Shown: positions 16,567 through 25,644, counted from the first letter of the stretch. The stretch: DNA of 64,000 nucleotides from JAJTFA01 sp044351265 (GCA_044351265.1 JBILGC010000004.1:1-64000); one strand, 5' to 3'. Notes: generated by a model not told the origin, from the sequence alone. Numbers and translations are program-made.

Positions 16567-17624
16567 TCCTTTTGCCCCGGGCGGTATTTGCTTTTCTTAA
16601 GAATATTATCGTAGTCGGTATCTTCCATCAATTCCTGTAAGCCAATTTCAGGATGCAGATTCATGTATTGGGTTACAATTTGTAATCCACTATAGGCACC
16701 TATGCCGGGAGCAGATTCTGCTGGCACCCCTTCAGCAGAGGTAAATGGGCCGTCATTAAAATATCTGATAAACTCCATCGGGTTGTTTTTATAAAGCAAC
16801 TCCTTCTCTATATAATGAGCCCACATTTCTGCTTCATTTTTTTTGCACCACTCTAATTGTTTGGCAGAGTATCCTAAGATTATGGTGTCATGCACTTTTG
16901 GTAGCAATGCTTTTGTAAAATATCTGATTTTGCCTTCATAAATCATCATGGCAATAAACCGCTTGTCTTTATAGTTTTGATCATCATATTTACCAATGGC
17001 AACGGCTTTTATAGCATTTGGAACAATATACTCCTTTCGTAATTTTTTAATCATATATTCCGGAAACTCAAGTGCCCTGTAGAATTTATCTTGTGTGGCA
17101 TTCATGTACATATCTAAACCAATACCAATTAATGAGTCGTAAGTTACATTGGCATAGCCGAATTCAGAAAGAAAGGTTACAAAATCAGGAACTCTATATT
17201 TAGGGAATGCAGCATGATAGATGCCCATTGCCCCACTTAACTCTTTATGTATATCGGCCATATTACCATAAACAGAGTCAATATTTTTTTGCAATTGCCG
17301 GAAAGGTTCATAACCCACCACCATAGTCATGGGTTTTATATACTTAGGGTCGTTTTTATCCTCACGCATGGCCAAAATATCTCTTGCAAAGGAGTAGTAA
17401 AAGTGCCCATAAGTATCAGCTAGTTTCTTTAAACCACTTTCAGCATCTGCAGGATTGAGTTGAAACAAATCTCTTTCAAATCTGAGTAGTTTCACTTCAA
17501 TCGGATTACTCTTAAACGTGCGTTGCGTATTTTGTTTGCAGCCATTACAAGCCGTTAGACAAACCACTGTGCAAAACAGAATTACCCACACTAAAGAGAA
17601 ATGTATACCTTTGAACTTTATCAT
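16563..17624 (-). CDS. gldB: GldB-like gliding-motility lipoprotein
   Basis: 353 residues from ATG 17624, chosen because it gives a clean lipoprotein signal (MIKFKGIHFSLVWVILF then LTAC, Cys26). The upstream 48 residues of the open frame look random. The body matches GldB: KLLRFERDLFQLNPADAESGLKKLADTYGHFY, then PKYRVPDFVTFLSEFGYANVTYDSLIGIGLDMYM. In Flavobacterium GldB is a periplasm-facing lipoprotein needed for gliding and type IX secretion; orthologs also occur in non-motile Bacteroidota. It is start-to-start with the PorT-like gene, the two ATGs only a few bases apart. Confidence 0.88.
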   Translation of the reverse strand: MIKFKGIHFSLVWVILFCTVVCLTACNGCKQNTQRTFKSNPIEVKLLRFERDLFQLNPADAESGLKKLADTYGHFYYSFARDILAMREDKNDPKYIKPMTMVVGYEPFRQLQKNIDSVYGNMADIHKELSGAMGIYHAAFPKYRVPDFVTFLSEFGYANVTYDSLIGIGLDMYMNATQDKFYRALEFPEYMIKKLRKEYIVPNAIKAVAIGKYDDQNYKDKRFIAMMIYEGKIRYFTKALLPKVHDTIILGYSAKQLEWCKKNEAEMWAHYIEKELLYKNNPMEFIRYFNDGPFTSAEGVPAESAPGIGAYSGLQIVTQYMNLHPEIGLQELMEDTDYDNILKKSKYRPGQKD

Positions 17625-17637
17625 GATGCAAAAATAT

Positions 17638-18354
17638 ATGAAGCAAGTCATATTTATGCTGCTAACCGCTATTTTGTCCTTGCCAACTCTAGCACAGATT
17701 AAGTTAGGTTTTAAGTTTTCACCGCATATTACATGGGCTTCTGAAGACAATAAGAATACCTTAAGCAATGGAGCTAGAATAAATCTTTCTTACGGTTTGG
17801 TAGCCGACTACTATTTTACCGAAAATTATGCCATTGCCACAGAGCTGGCCATGACAACCTACGGAATTAATGTTTCGCTTCCTGCTTCAAAATACACCGC
17901 TATACAATCCAATGGAGTGAATACACTAGCGAACGGCAAGGAATTAACCTATGATTACAGGTTGCAATATTTTCAGATGCCACTTTTAATACGCATGCGT
18001 ACCAAGGAAATAGGCTATCTCCGATATTATGGTGAGTTTGGTATGGGTGCAGGATGGCTTATCAGAGCCAAAGCAGATATTGGAGGTCCTGCAGGAGTGA
18101 GTTACAATAACGTAAACATTAATCAACCGGACGAGGCAGATCAATTCGATATTATGGAGGCTAAATATTCAGATGCTGTAAACAGTATACGTTTATCTAT
18201 GATAATAGGTGCAGGTATTCAATATAACTTTTTCGGGAATTCACTCTTATTTGCAGGGGTAAGGTATGATAATGGTTTAAACAGTTTCACCAGCGATAGC
18301 AGATGGAGCACCCATTTAAATTTTATTGCATTACATGCAGGAGTATTATTTTAA
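17638..18354 (+). CDS. PorT-like outer-membrane beta-barrel protein
   Basis: 238 residues from ATG 17638, which yields a compact signal peptide (MKQVIFMLLTAILSLPTLAQ). Two other ATGs at 17623 and 17626 are possible, but the first overlaps the gldB start codon. The rest alternates hydrophobic and polar strands (YYFTENYAIATELAMTTYG, YDYRLQYFQMPLLIRMRTK, YYGEFGMGAGWLI) and ends in Phe, typical of the outer-membrane beta-barrel PorT-type family (PF13568-like). The YDYRxQYxQxP element recurs in the barrel at 35723. A role in the type IX secretion apparatus is suggested by the GldB neighbour but is inference. Confidence 0.82.
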   Translation: MKQVIFMLLTAILSLPTLAQIKLGFKFSPHITWASEDNKNTLSNGARINLSYGLVADYYFTENYAIATELAMTTYGINVSLPASKYTAIQSNGVNTLANGKELTYDYRLQYFQMPLLIRMRTKEIGYLRYYGEFGMGAGWLIRAKADIGGPAGVSYNNVNINQPDEADQFDIMEAKYSDAVNSIRLSMIIGAGIQYNFFGNSLLFAGVRYDNGLNSFTSDSRWSTHLNFIALHAGVLF

Positions 18355-18369
18355 TTTAAATTCATCACC

Positions 18370-20025
18370 TTGTCTGCCCTGAACATTGCCATAGCTCAAT
18401 TAAATTATCATACCGGTAATTTCTCTTATAACACGGCTAAGATGATTGACGCAATTAATCAGGCTAAAACGGCTGGCGTTGATTTAATTGTGTTTTCTGA
18501 ATTAAGCATTTGCGGTTATCCTCCTCGAGATTTTTTGGAGTTTAACGATTTTATACAAAGATGCGAAGATGGGATATTTGCCGTTGCTTCCCATTGCAGA
18601 GGTATTGCTGCAATTGTAGGTGCACCGCATATTAATCCCGTAAAGGAGGGCAAAGATTTATATAACTCGGCTTTTTTGCTTGCCGATGGTACAATAAGCC
18701 AAGTGGTGCATAAAACGCTTTTGCCCAATTACGATATTTTTGATGAGTACCGATACTTTGAGCCTAACAGCATTTTTAATTGTATTACCTATAAGGGTTT
18801 CACCATTGCCTTAACGGTTTGTGAGGACCTTTGGAATATCAATGAAAATCCAATGTATATCATCAACCCCATGGATGAGCTGATTAAACAACAGCCAGAT
18901 GTAATGATAAATATTGCTGCCTCGCCATTTTCAAAACCACAAATCGACCAGCGTAAACAAGTGATGAGGGATAATGTAAAGAAATACAATATTCCATTGT
19001 TTTATGTGAACATGACAGGTGCGCAAACGCAGCTTATTTTTGATGGCGGATCAATGGTATTGCATGCCAACGGTGAGAGTGCCGATGAGTTGAATCATTT
19101 CGTGGAAGACGGTGGCATTTACATGCTTGATAAAAGCAAGGAAGTTAAGGTGCTTAAAAAACACTTGCAAAAAGAGAATAACCATGAGTTGGAGAATATT
19201 CGTCAGGCATTGGTGCTTGGTATTCGAGAGTATTTTTTGAAGCAGGGATTCAGCAAAGCCATTCTGGGTTTATCTGGTGGTATTGATTCTGCTTTGGTGC
19301 TTGCCTTAGCCGCTGAGGCATTGGGTAAAGATAATGTTAAAGCGATATTGCTGCCTTCTCGATTTTCATCTGAAGGGTCGGTAACCGATGCAGTGGAAAT
19401 GGCTCAAAAACTTGGTGTGCCACATGAAATTTTTTCCATTGAGGATACCTATGCTGCGCTAGAAAAAACCTTAGCGCCTGCTTTCAAAGAAACAGCTTTT
19501 GGTATAACAGAAGAAAATATGCAATCTCGTAGCAGGGGTGTTATTCTGATGGCCCTTAGCAATAAATTCGGATATATTTTGCTAAATACATCTAACAAAA
19601 GTGAATTGGCAGTGGGTTACGGCACACTTTACGGTGATATGTGCGGAGGTCTTTCCGTTATAGGTGATTTATACAAAACCGAAGTGTATGCTTTAGCTGA
19701 TTATTTAAATAAGGATGGAATTGTTATTCCTCATTCTATCATCAGCAAGGCCCCATCTGCAGAGTTGAGGCCCGATCAGAAAGATTCCGACTCGCTGCCT
19801 CCTTATGATTTGCTGGATGATATTTTGCACCTATACATTGAAGAACGCAAAGGACCGGATGAAATCATTCAATCCGGATATGATGAGGCAACGGTAAGGC
19901 GTATTTTAAAAATGGTAAATACCAATGAGTGGAAGCGTTTGCAGGCACCTCCTGTATTGCGGGTTTCTGCCAAAGCATTCGGCCCCGGCCGAAGAATGCC
20001 TATTGTGGCTAAATATCTGAGTTGA
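18370..20025 (+). CDS. nadE: Glutamine-dependent NAD+ synthetase
   Basis: 551 residues. It starts at TTG 18370 rather than ATG, because the in-frame MSALNIAIAQLNYHTGNF sequence is the family's normal N-terminus and no ATG fits. The N-terminal nitrilase-type glutaminase has ELSICGYPPRD, HKTLLPNYDIFDEYRYF and the catalytic VCEDLW. The C-terminal synthetase has the PP-loop LSGGIDSALVLALAAE and NTSNKSELAVGYGTLYGD. It converts nicotinic acid adenine dinucleotide to NAD with glutamine as nitrogen source. It follows the PorT-like gene by 15 bp, so the two likely share a transcript. Confidence 0.97.
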   Translation: MSALNIAIAQLNYHTGNFSYNTAKMIDAINQAKTAGVDLIVFSELSICGYPPRDFLEFNDFIQRCEDGIFAVASHCRGIAAIVGAPHINPVKEGKDLYNSAFLLADGTISQVVHKTLLPNYDIFDEYRYFEPNSIFNCITYKGFTIALTVCEDLWNINENPMYIINPMDELIKQQPDVMINIAASPFSKPQIDQRKQVMRDNVKKYNIPLFYVNMTGAQTQLIFDGGSMVLHANGESADELNHFVEDGGIYMLDKSKEVKVLKKHLQKENNHELENIRQALVLGIREYFLKQGFSKAILGLSGGIDSALVLALAAEALGKDNVKAILLPSRFSSEGSVTDAVEMAQKLGVPHEIFSIEDTYAALEKTLAPAFKETAFGITEENMQSRSRGVILMALSNKFGYILLNTSNKSELAVGYGTLYGDMCGGLSVIGDLYKTEVYALADYLNKDGIVIPHSIISKAPSAELRPDQKDSDSLPPYDLLDDILHLYIEERKGPDEIIQSGYDEATVRRILKMVNTNEWKRLQAPPVLRVSAKAFGPGRRMPIVAKYLS

Positions 20026-22509
20026 TTATTCCGGTTCAAACTCCAGCTCATCTGAGTTTGTTTGCTTTTCTTTTATTTCGGTATCCTTGCCAATACCTAG
20101 CTCTTTTTTCAAAACATCTGTAATATTTTCTTTCTCCTTGTGCAGGTCCTGCTTAATTTTTTCTTTCACGCCAATTTTATCGTAAGCAATGTTTAAATCA
20201 TTTACCGGACCTTTCATGGTAAGGAATAAACTCAGGCCTTTGCCGTTTTCATCTTCTTCGCCAAATTCATTTTCTGAAGGCTTACGTTTTTTCTTTAATA
20301 ATTCAGACAGTTTAATCTTTAAACGATAATCGAGGTAATTGTTAAAAGTATGAGAGCCTGCGAGTGTAATATTCATGGCGTTGCTTAAAATTTCCATTTC
20401 AGGTATAAAAATGGTTTGGTCTCGTATTTCAATTTTATTGCGTAGTGATGCAAATTTCAGGTTTCGTAAATCATCTACATTTGCAAACCTTGATAGTTTT
20501 TGCAATGGCTCATAATGAATAATTTCTCCATTTTTTAATTCTACATCAGCCAGCACATAAAGTTTATCCAAATCACATGCCCCGCTTTGGCTCCAAACAG
20601 AAATAATTTCTGCTTCACAGTTTAAAAGTCCTTTCAAGTTTTTATCAACGATTTCTGTTTGCGAAAAATTATTACACTGTCTGAAAACTTCTGTGATATT
20701 AACCTCACTCAAATTGGTTTTGGTACTTAGCATCAATCTTCCATCGGCTGCACTAAACACTTGTAAATTGCCTTTAATATTTCCATTCATGGTTTGTACA
20801 CTGATATCGTTTACCGTAATATGTGCATCTTCCCAAATTAATCCGGCTACAATTTGTTTTGCTTTAAAGAGATTATAGTCTAGCTCGTCAATCTTAATAT
20901 CAGCTTTTAGGCGTATGCGTTGCGGAAATGTTAAAGGTTTCGATGCAGAAGCAGTAGGAACATAAAATTTTGCCAAATCAATATATCCAGAGTGGTATTC
21001 AATATTGGCCATCAATTCTTTTTTATCAAACAAATAAGCATAAACCTGTTTCAATTCTCCGCTTATTTCTACATCCGATTGGTAGAGTGTAGCTTGTAAT
21101 CTTTTAATCAATAAGTTGGTACCATTCAGTTGCAGTTCTGCATCCAGTTTCTCAATATTTTCTTCTCTGTTTTGAAACGAAAGGTTTTTCAAAGCAATGC
21201 GTATTTGCCCGGCCGACTCTGCCTTGGCTGCATTGTTGGTTAAATCTTTGTACCTGCCCCGGCACGATAAATTGGCATCAACATATCCATCAGCATTTTT
21301 TAGAATTTCTTTACCTGTCAGTTTAATTAAATCTGTTCCTTCTGCGTGGCAATTTACAGATGCCTCAACCATCAGATCATTAAATGATGTTAGTTTCAGG
21401 CTGCCATTAAAATCAGATTTGCTCATCTTAAATGAGAATGGTTGCAGTTGCAATAAACCATCACCATTGCTGTATTTAAAAATGCCGTTGCATGCCACAT
21501 GATTCAGTGCAATGTTTTTTTGTTCATTGTTTAAACGGCCATTCTCAACGCTAAAAGCAATATGAACATCCGGGTTCTTCTTATCCGATAATTTACCTTT
21601 TATGCTGCCTTCAAAATATGTTACGCCTTCGCTTTTCCATTCTTCAGTTAGTTTTAATTTAAATGGCACAAGCCCTAATAGCGATTGTATATTTGTTTGG
21701 CTTGCTTTAAAGCCAATGTCTATATCGGTATAGGTATTTTGATTGTTAATTTTTCCTATTAAGTGCAGTGGTAATTTTTCAATTTGTATAGATGAGTTTT
21801 TGAAGACAAGTTCACTCTTACTATACATGTAGTTAAAACCTAAATCAACCGTTATTTCCTTATCCTTTATCCAGGCAATTTTACCGCTTCGCAATTCATG
21901 TGCATCCATATTGCCTTTGCAGATAAGTTGAAACTGATTTTCTTCTGCTTTCAGTTCGCAGTTCATTTGATTTATTAAAGCCTTATCATATTGTTTGTGA
22001 TTCCTGTCATCGTATACCGCGAGCATATTTTTTAGCGTAACCGACTCCAAGTAAATAAATGTTTCGTTCTTTGAAGTAGAGTCTGCTTTATGAATCATGT
22101 AATTGGCTTTACCAGTTTTTGTAATGAGCAGATGCACCGAACCACTGTCTATATTTAATTTTCTAATGCGGTAATTTTTATTCAGGATATCCCAGATATT
22201 AAATCCAATATAGATATGGCCTGCTGCAAGCAATTCCTGCGGAGTGTTAAATGCATCAGTAACTTTAACATCTTGAAGGTCTAAACCAATTTGCGGAAAA
22301 TTATGATAAAAATCTATGCCAATGCGTTGAATGGTTATTTGTGTATGCAGTGATTTATTGATCTGGGCAAGCAATTGTTGCTTTAGCTCCTGCTTATTAG
22401 CCCATAAAAAACATGCCAGGCCTAAAATTACAATGAGTAAAAGGGCCATTGCATATAATACAATTCTAAGGGGTTTGGATTTGCTATGTTGTTGAGTTTG
22501 CTCTTGCAT
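20026..22509 (-). CDS. AsmA-family protein
   Basis: 827 residues from ATG 22509 (an earlier ATG at 22533 adds eight residues). One N-terminal transmembrane helix (about residues 15-37, LRIVLYAMALLLIVILGLACFLW) anchors a very long periplasmic region rich in beta repeats. The C-terminal part has the AsmA-like block with VDLRNLKFASLRNKIEIRDQTIFIPEMEILSNAMNITLAGSH and a highly charged tail. AsmA-like proteins span or bridge the envelope and move or organise phospholipids. Its 3' end abuts the nadE stop. No operon partner is evident. Confidence 0.85.
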   Translation of the reverse strand: MQEQTQQHSKSKPLRIVLYAMALLLIVILGLACFLWANKQELKQQLLAQINKSLHTQITIQRIGIDFYHNFPQIGLDLQDVKVTDAFNTPQELLAAGHIYIGFNIWDILNKNYRIRKLNIDSGSVHLLITKTGKANYMIHKADSTSKNETFIYLESVTLKNMLAVYDDRNHKQYDKALINQMNCELKAEENQFQLICKGNMDAHELRSGKIAWIKDKEITVDLGFNYMYSKSELVFKNSSIQIEKLPLHLIGKINNQNTYTDIDIGFKASQTNIQSLLGLVPFKLKLTEEWKSEGVTYFEGSIKGKLSDKKNPDVHIAFSVENGRLNNEQKNIALNHVACNGIFKYSNGDGLLQLQPFSFKMSKSDFNGSLKLTSFNDLMVEASVNCHAEGTDLIKLTGKEILKNADGYVDANLSCRGRYKDLTNNAAKAESAGQIRIALKNLSFQNREENIEKLDAELQLNGTNLLIKRLQATLYQSDVEISGELKQVYAYLFDKKELMANIEYHSGYIDLAKFYVPTASASKPLTFPQRIRLKADIKIDELDYNLFKAKQIVAGLIWEDAHITVNDISVQTMNGNIKGNLQVFSAADGRLMLSTKTNLSEVNITEVFRQCNNFSQTEIVDKNLKGLLNCEAEIISVWSQSGACDLDKLYVLADVELKNGEIIHYEPLQKLSRFANVDDLRNLKFASLRNKIEIRDQTIFIPEMEILSNAMNITLAGSHTFNNYLDYRLKIKLSELLKKKRKPSENEFGEEDENGKGLSLFLTMKGPVNDLNIAYDKIGVKEKIKQDLHKEKENITDVLKKELGIGKDTEIKEKQTNSDELEFEPE

Positions 22510-22584
22510 GGGTTTGCCAATACAACGTGCCAAAATATGAAATTCAGATATTTACGGCCTATATTATAAAAAAATAAATCAAAG

Positions 22585-22615
22585 TTTGCATTTTATGCAG
22601 GTGGCTCTATATTTG
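22585..22615 (+). promoter_or_regulatory. Near-perfect promoter for tRNA-Val
   Basis: TTTG at 22585-22588, 19-bp spacer, then TATATTTG at 22608-22615. This matches the Bacteroidota consensus exactly. The tRNA 5' end is 14 bp downstream of the -7 box. Confidence 0.85.
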
Positions 22616-22629
22616 CAGTCCCTTTTAAA

Positions 22630-22704
22630 GGAGGCATAGCTCAGCTGGTTCAGAGCATCTGCCTTACAAGCAGAGGGTCACAGGTTCGAACCCTGTTGCC
22701 TCCA
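22630..22704 (+). tRNA. tRNA-Val (anticodon TAC)
   Basis: 75 nt with a 7-bp acceptor stem (GGAGGCA with TGCCTCC), D-arm, anticodon loop CTTACAA with anticodon TAC, and the GGTTCGAACC T-arm. The 3' CCA is not encoded (the sequence reads A then CAA). A promoter lies just upstream and a terminator just downstream, so it is a single-gene transcription unit. Confidence 0.96.
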
Positions 22705-22710
22705 CAACAT

Positions 22711-22735
22711 AATCCCGCATAAAGCGGGATTTTTT
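22711..22735 (+). terminator. Terminator downstream of tRNA-Val
   Basis: AATCCCGC (22711-22718) pairs with GCGGGATT (22724-22731), loop of 5, followed by TTTT. It starts 7 bp after the tRNA. Confidence 0.88.
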
Positions 22736-22808
22736 GTGAAATACCATTAACTGTTTACATTTTTTTATCACAGAGTTAATCCTCCATTCTCGCGCCCTGT
22801 GATCTTGG

Positions 22809-22850
22809 GATAGCGAAAAAGTACTTGTATTTCTACTTCCGCTTGCTATC
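22809..22850. repeat. Imperfect inverted repeat of unknown nature
   Basis: GATAGC (22809-22814) and GCTATC (22845-22850) form the outer pair, with AAGTA and TACTT as an inner pair around an ATTT-containing loop. It lies in a 140-bp gap between tRNA-Val and the cytochrome-like lipoprotein. It could be a small dispersed repeat unit. I could not confirm other copies in the window. Confidence 0.35.
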
Positions 22851-22875
22851 GGGAGGACCGTCCGAAGACCAAACT

Positions 22876-23373
22876 TTAATCAACCGGGATAAACAGTTTC
22901 CTTATTTTTTTTAATGGTCCGCTACAATAGCTTTCATGGCAGTTGGCGCATTTTCCAACCATTAAATTGTAATATTTGGTTTGCTCCGCAGGGTGGGCAA
23001 ATAAGGCTTTATATGACTCCTGAAACAAACGGGCGTTTTCATAAAACTTTGGCTCCAGCACACTTGGGTCGGTTGGCTCTGCCAAATAAAAACGTATAAA
23101 CGGATAGCGCAAACTATCCAGCGTTTCGCCTCTTTGCAGTTGTGTCCTCATGCTATCTGCATTTTGCGCCATTTGGCGCATCATTAGCGCCATGGGTTTG
23201 GCATTGTTGGGGTCTTTCATAGCGATATCATTGCAGGCTGCTGCACTATCTGCGATTGCAGTGCTATCTGCAGAATTTGTGTTTTGATTGGTGGTATTAT
23301 TTTGTGTGCAGGCTGCCCAAAGCAATATACCTCCGCAAATGATAAATAGAATAAGGGATGATTGCTTTTTCAT
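22876..23373 (-). CDS. Cytochrome c-like lipoprotein with one CxxCH motif
   Basis: 165 residues. A lipoprotein signal (MKKQSSLILFIICGG, WAAC with Cys22) is followed by a Thr/Asn/Ala-rich linker. The C-terminus carries KCANCHESYCSGP, so a canonical CxxCH haem c motif at residues 142-146, and a basic LKKIRKLF after it. The distal Met ligand is not obvious; several Met lie in the middle (MALMMRQMAQ). It resembles four-helix, cytochrome c'-like proteins only loosely. It could be a monohaem cytochrome or a non-haem thiol lipoprotein. It sits with the DUF4920 lipoprotein in the same direction, but a terminator separates them. Confidence 0.7.
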   Translation of the reverse strand: MKKQSSLILFIICGGILLWAACTQNNTTNQNTNSADSTAIADSAAACNDIAMKDPNNAKPMALMMRQMAQNADSMRTQLQRGETLDSLRYPFIRFYLAEPTDPSVLEPKFYENARLFQESYKALFAHPAEQTKYYNLMVGKCANCHESYCSGPLKKIRKLFIPVD

Positions 23374-23384
23374 ACTTATGTGGC

Positions 23385-23411
23385 ATAAAAAACCCGGATA
23401 TACTCCGGGTT
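23385..23411 (-). terminator. Terminator downstream of the DUF4920 gene
   Basis: AACCCGGA (23391-23398) with TCCGGGTT (23404-23411), 5-nt loop; on the minus strand a T-run follows. It lies 24 bp past the stop of the DUF4920 gene. Confidence 0.85.
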
Positions 23412-23434
23412 TCTACTGATATGTAAAGGATTAA

Positions 23435-23929
23435 TTATTTAATAATAACACCGGTGGCTTCAAAAACCAACTCTTTCTTAGGTTCTTTAATGGCTTCAAT
23501 TTCTTCTGTTGATTTGCCTGCATCTTTTGCATATTCTTTCAAATCGGCAACAGAGGTTTCTTCTATTTTTGCAATACCTTGAACAACGGCTTGCTTGCCG
23601 GCAGCATCTTTAGGTACAAAAAATCCGTAATCTTTAAAAGTAACACGCAGGGTGCTGCTGTCTCCACTTTTCAAATCCATCCAGCAGCCTTTTTTCTGGC
23701 AAACGGCATCAACTGTAGCACTAAGCTTAACCTGTAATTCAGTTTTATCTCCCATCAAAGTAGTTAGTTCAGAAATGGCAACAGCACTATCGGCCGATAT
23801 TTTGTCACCGAAATAAGCCTCGGCACCTGTTTGGGTTGAATCAGCAGTTGCAGCAGTTTGTCCTTGTTGATTGTTCCCGCAGGCCCATAGTAGGGCGGTA
23901 ACAGAAAGCATAAGAAATATTTTTTTCAT
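23435..23929 (-). CDS. DUF4920-domain lipoprotein
   Basis: 164 residues. Lipoprotein signal with ALLWAC, Cys17. The core shows VDAVCQKKGCWMDL with two cysteines and VTFKDYGFFVPKDAAGKQAVVQG, a pattern of the DUF4920 family found in Bacteroidota and Deltaproteobacteria. The domain has an OB-like fold in other members; the cysteines might bind a metal, but function is unknown. A TATTTTTG element (23950-23957, minus strand) precedes it by about 20 bp. It has its own terminator. Confidence 0.85.
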   Translation of the reverse strand: MKKIFLMLSVTALLWACGNNQQGQTAATADSTQTGAEAYFGDKISADSAVAISELTTLMGDKTELQVKLSATVDAVCQKKGCWMDLKSGDSSTLRVTFKDYGFFVPKDAAGKQAVVQGIAKIEETSVADLKEYAKDAGKSTEEIEAIKEPKKELVFEATGVIIK

Positions 23930-24000
23930 TTTGTTTTGAATTAGCTCCGCAAAAATAATTGTTTTCTGTTTTATGCCATCAACTATTTTTGTAAGAATAC

Positions 24001-25644
24001 ATGATGTTTAAAAAGCTGCTGTTGTTATACCTGTTCTATGTTGCCGTTTTACCGGTGCAGGGCCAGTGGCTGGTTTGGTTTGCAGATAAAGGGTTGCAAA
24101 AGCCTAATGATGCTGTTCATTACCTTTCGCAACAATCACTGCAACGCAGGTGCCTGCAACACATACCACTTAACGAAAGTGATTTGCCTGTTTACGCACC
24201 TTATCTCAATGCCCTGAAGCCTTATGCCAAGGTAAGGCAAGTTTCCAAATGGCTTAATGCAGCTTATGTAGATGCAAATGAAAAAAGCATGGCAGCATTG
24301 CAAAAAATACCATTTATTATAAAAATCGAAAGGGCTTCCAGTATTAAGGCTAAGCTATGTGCTGAGATGCAAACCCAAGCCACACCTTTTGATTCCATCA
24401 CCAATACAGCAAATCAGCTTGAAATGCTTGGATTAAATTATTTGCATGCGAACAGATATACCGGCAAGGGCATAATTATTACGTTTGTAGATGGCGGTTT
24501 TACGGCTGTTGATGAGGCTTTGCCTTACCGACATATCTTTGACAACAATCGACTGATTGCAGCAAGAAATTTTGTAGCGCCCGGAAGAGATATTTATAAA
24601 ATGGGCGGAGAAGGTGAGCATGGTTGCAGGGTTTTTTCTATTGCTGCAGGTTTGGTACCCAATAAATTTTATGGAGCAGCTTACGATGCCTCTTTTATTT
24701 TGGCAGTAACCGAAGATGCTTTTAACGAAAGTTCATTGGAAGAAATGAACTGGGCAGCCGCAGCAGAGTGGGCAGACAGTATCGGTACACATATCATCAA
24801 CTCCTCGGTTGGCTATTTTACGGGTTTTACTTCTGGAAATGGTTACACCTATGCTGATATGAATGGCAAAACAACCATTGTTACCAAAGCTGCACAGGCC
24901 GCAGCATCAAAAGGAATTTTGGTGGTGAGCAGTGTGGGTAATGAGGGTAGCAAAGATTGGAAGTATTTAATTGCTCCTTCGGATGGAGACAGTGTGCTTG
25001 CGGCCGGTGGGGTAGATGCATTGGGCGTGTTCTCAGAATTTAGCAGCCGCGGTCCTTCGGCCGATGGCAGAATAAAGCCTGATTTGTGCGCAAGAGCCGA
25101 TCAAACCATTCAGATTGGAGCAGACGGGCGCATTATCTGGGGTTGGGGCACTTCATTTTCTGCTCCTTTGCTTAGTGGTTTGGCTGCATGTTTATGGCAA
25201 TCCGATACTGGATTAACCAATATGCAGCTGATGAGGCTGATGAAAGAATCTGCCAGCCGTTATATCAATCCGGATTATAATTACGGTTTTGGCATTCCGT
25301 CTGCAACCCAAGCGTTTAAAGCTATTACAGGGAAAGAGCTTTTGCAAACCACCTTAAAACCCGGAGATATTAAAATAATGCCCAACCCGGTAAGGGGAGG
25401 CAAAATTACACTTGGCATTGACGAAGGCGTAGAGGTGCTGCCCAATTTGTTGCTTACTTTGTATGATAACCGCGGCAGAAAAATAACCGAAGAGCAGATA
25501 GTGTTGCAACCTAGATTGTGGCTTTATGAAGTTAACCTTCAGCGCTATTTCCATATGCAGGGTATTTATTATTTGCACATACAAAATCCCGCTAATGGCA
25601 AATTATTGCTCAAGCAAAAAATACTGATTTCTGAAAGCTTTTAA
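24001..25644 (+). CDS. Secreted subtilisin-like serine peptidase with type IX sorting domain
   Basis: 547 residues. Signal peptide MMFKKLLLLYLFYVAVLPVQGQ. The S8 catalytic triad is visible: Asp in ITFVDGGF (near residue 163), His in GEHGCRVFS (near residue 206), Ser in WGTSFSAPLLSG (near residue 386), plus the oxyanion VVSSVGNEG Asn. The C-terminal ~85 residues (IKIMPNPVRGGKITL ... GIYYLHIQN ... LLLKQKILI) form a T9SS type A sorting domain. It should be exported across the outer membrane by type IX secretion, consistent with the GldB/PorT/PorV-like genes elsewhere in the window. Cargo role: a peptidase, substrate unknown. Confidence 0.9.
   Translation: MMFKKLLLLYLFYVAVLPVQGQWLVWFADKGLQKPNDAVHYLSQQSLQRRCLQHIPLNESDLPVYAPYLNALKPYAKVRQVSKWLNAAYVDANEKSMAALQKIPFIIKIERASSIKAKLCAEMQTQATPFDSITNTANQLEMLGLNYLHANRYTGKGIIITFVDGGFTAVDEALPYRHIFDNNRLIAARNFVAPGRDIYKMGGEGEHGCRVFSIAAGLVPNKFYGAAYDASFILAVTEDAFNESSLEEMNWAAAAEWADSIGTHIINSSVGYFTGFTSGNGYTYADMNGKTTIVTKAAQAAASKGILVVSSVGNEGSKDWKYLIAPSDGDSVLAAGGVDALGVFSEFSSRGPSADGRIKPDLCARADQTIQIGADGRIIWGWGTSFSAPLLSGLAACLWQSDTGLTNMQLMRLMKESASRYINPDYNYGFGIPSATQAFKAITGKELLQTTLKPGDIKIMPNPVRGGKITLGIDEGVEVLPNLLLTLYDNRGRKITEEQIVLQPRLWLYEVNLQRYFHMQGIYYLHIQNPANGKLLLKQKILISESF

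Noticed and set aside
22736..22875. Possible mobile-element remnant near the tRNA-Val gene
   Set aside because: Only an imperfect inverted repeat is present; no direct repeats, integrase or transposase nearby, and the tRNA is intact.
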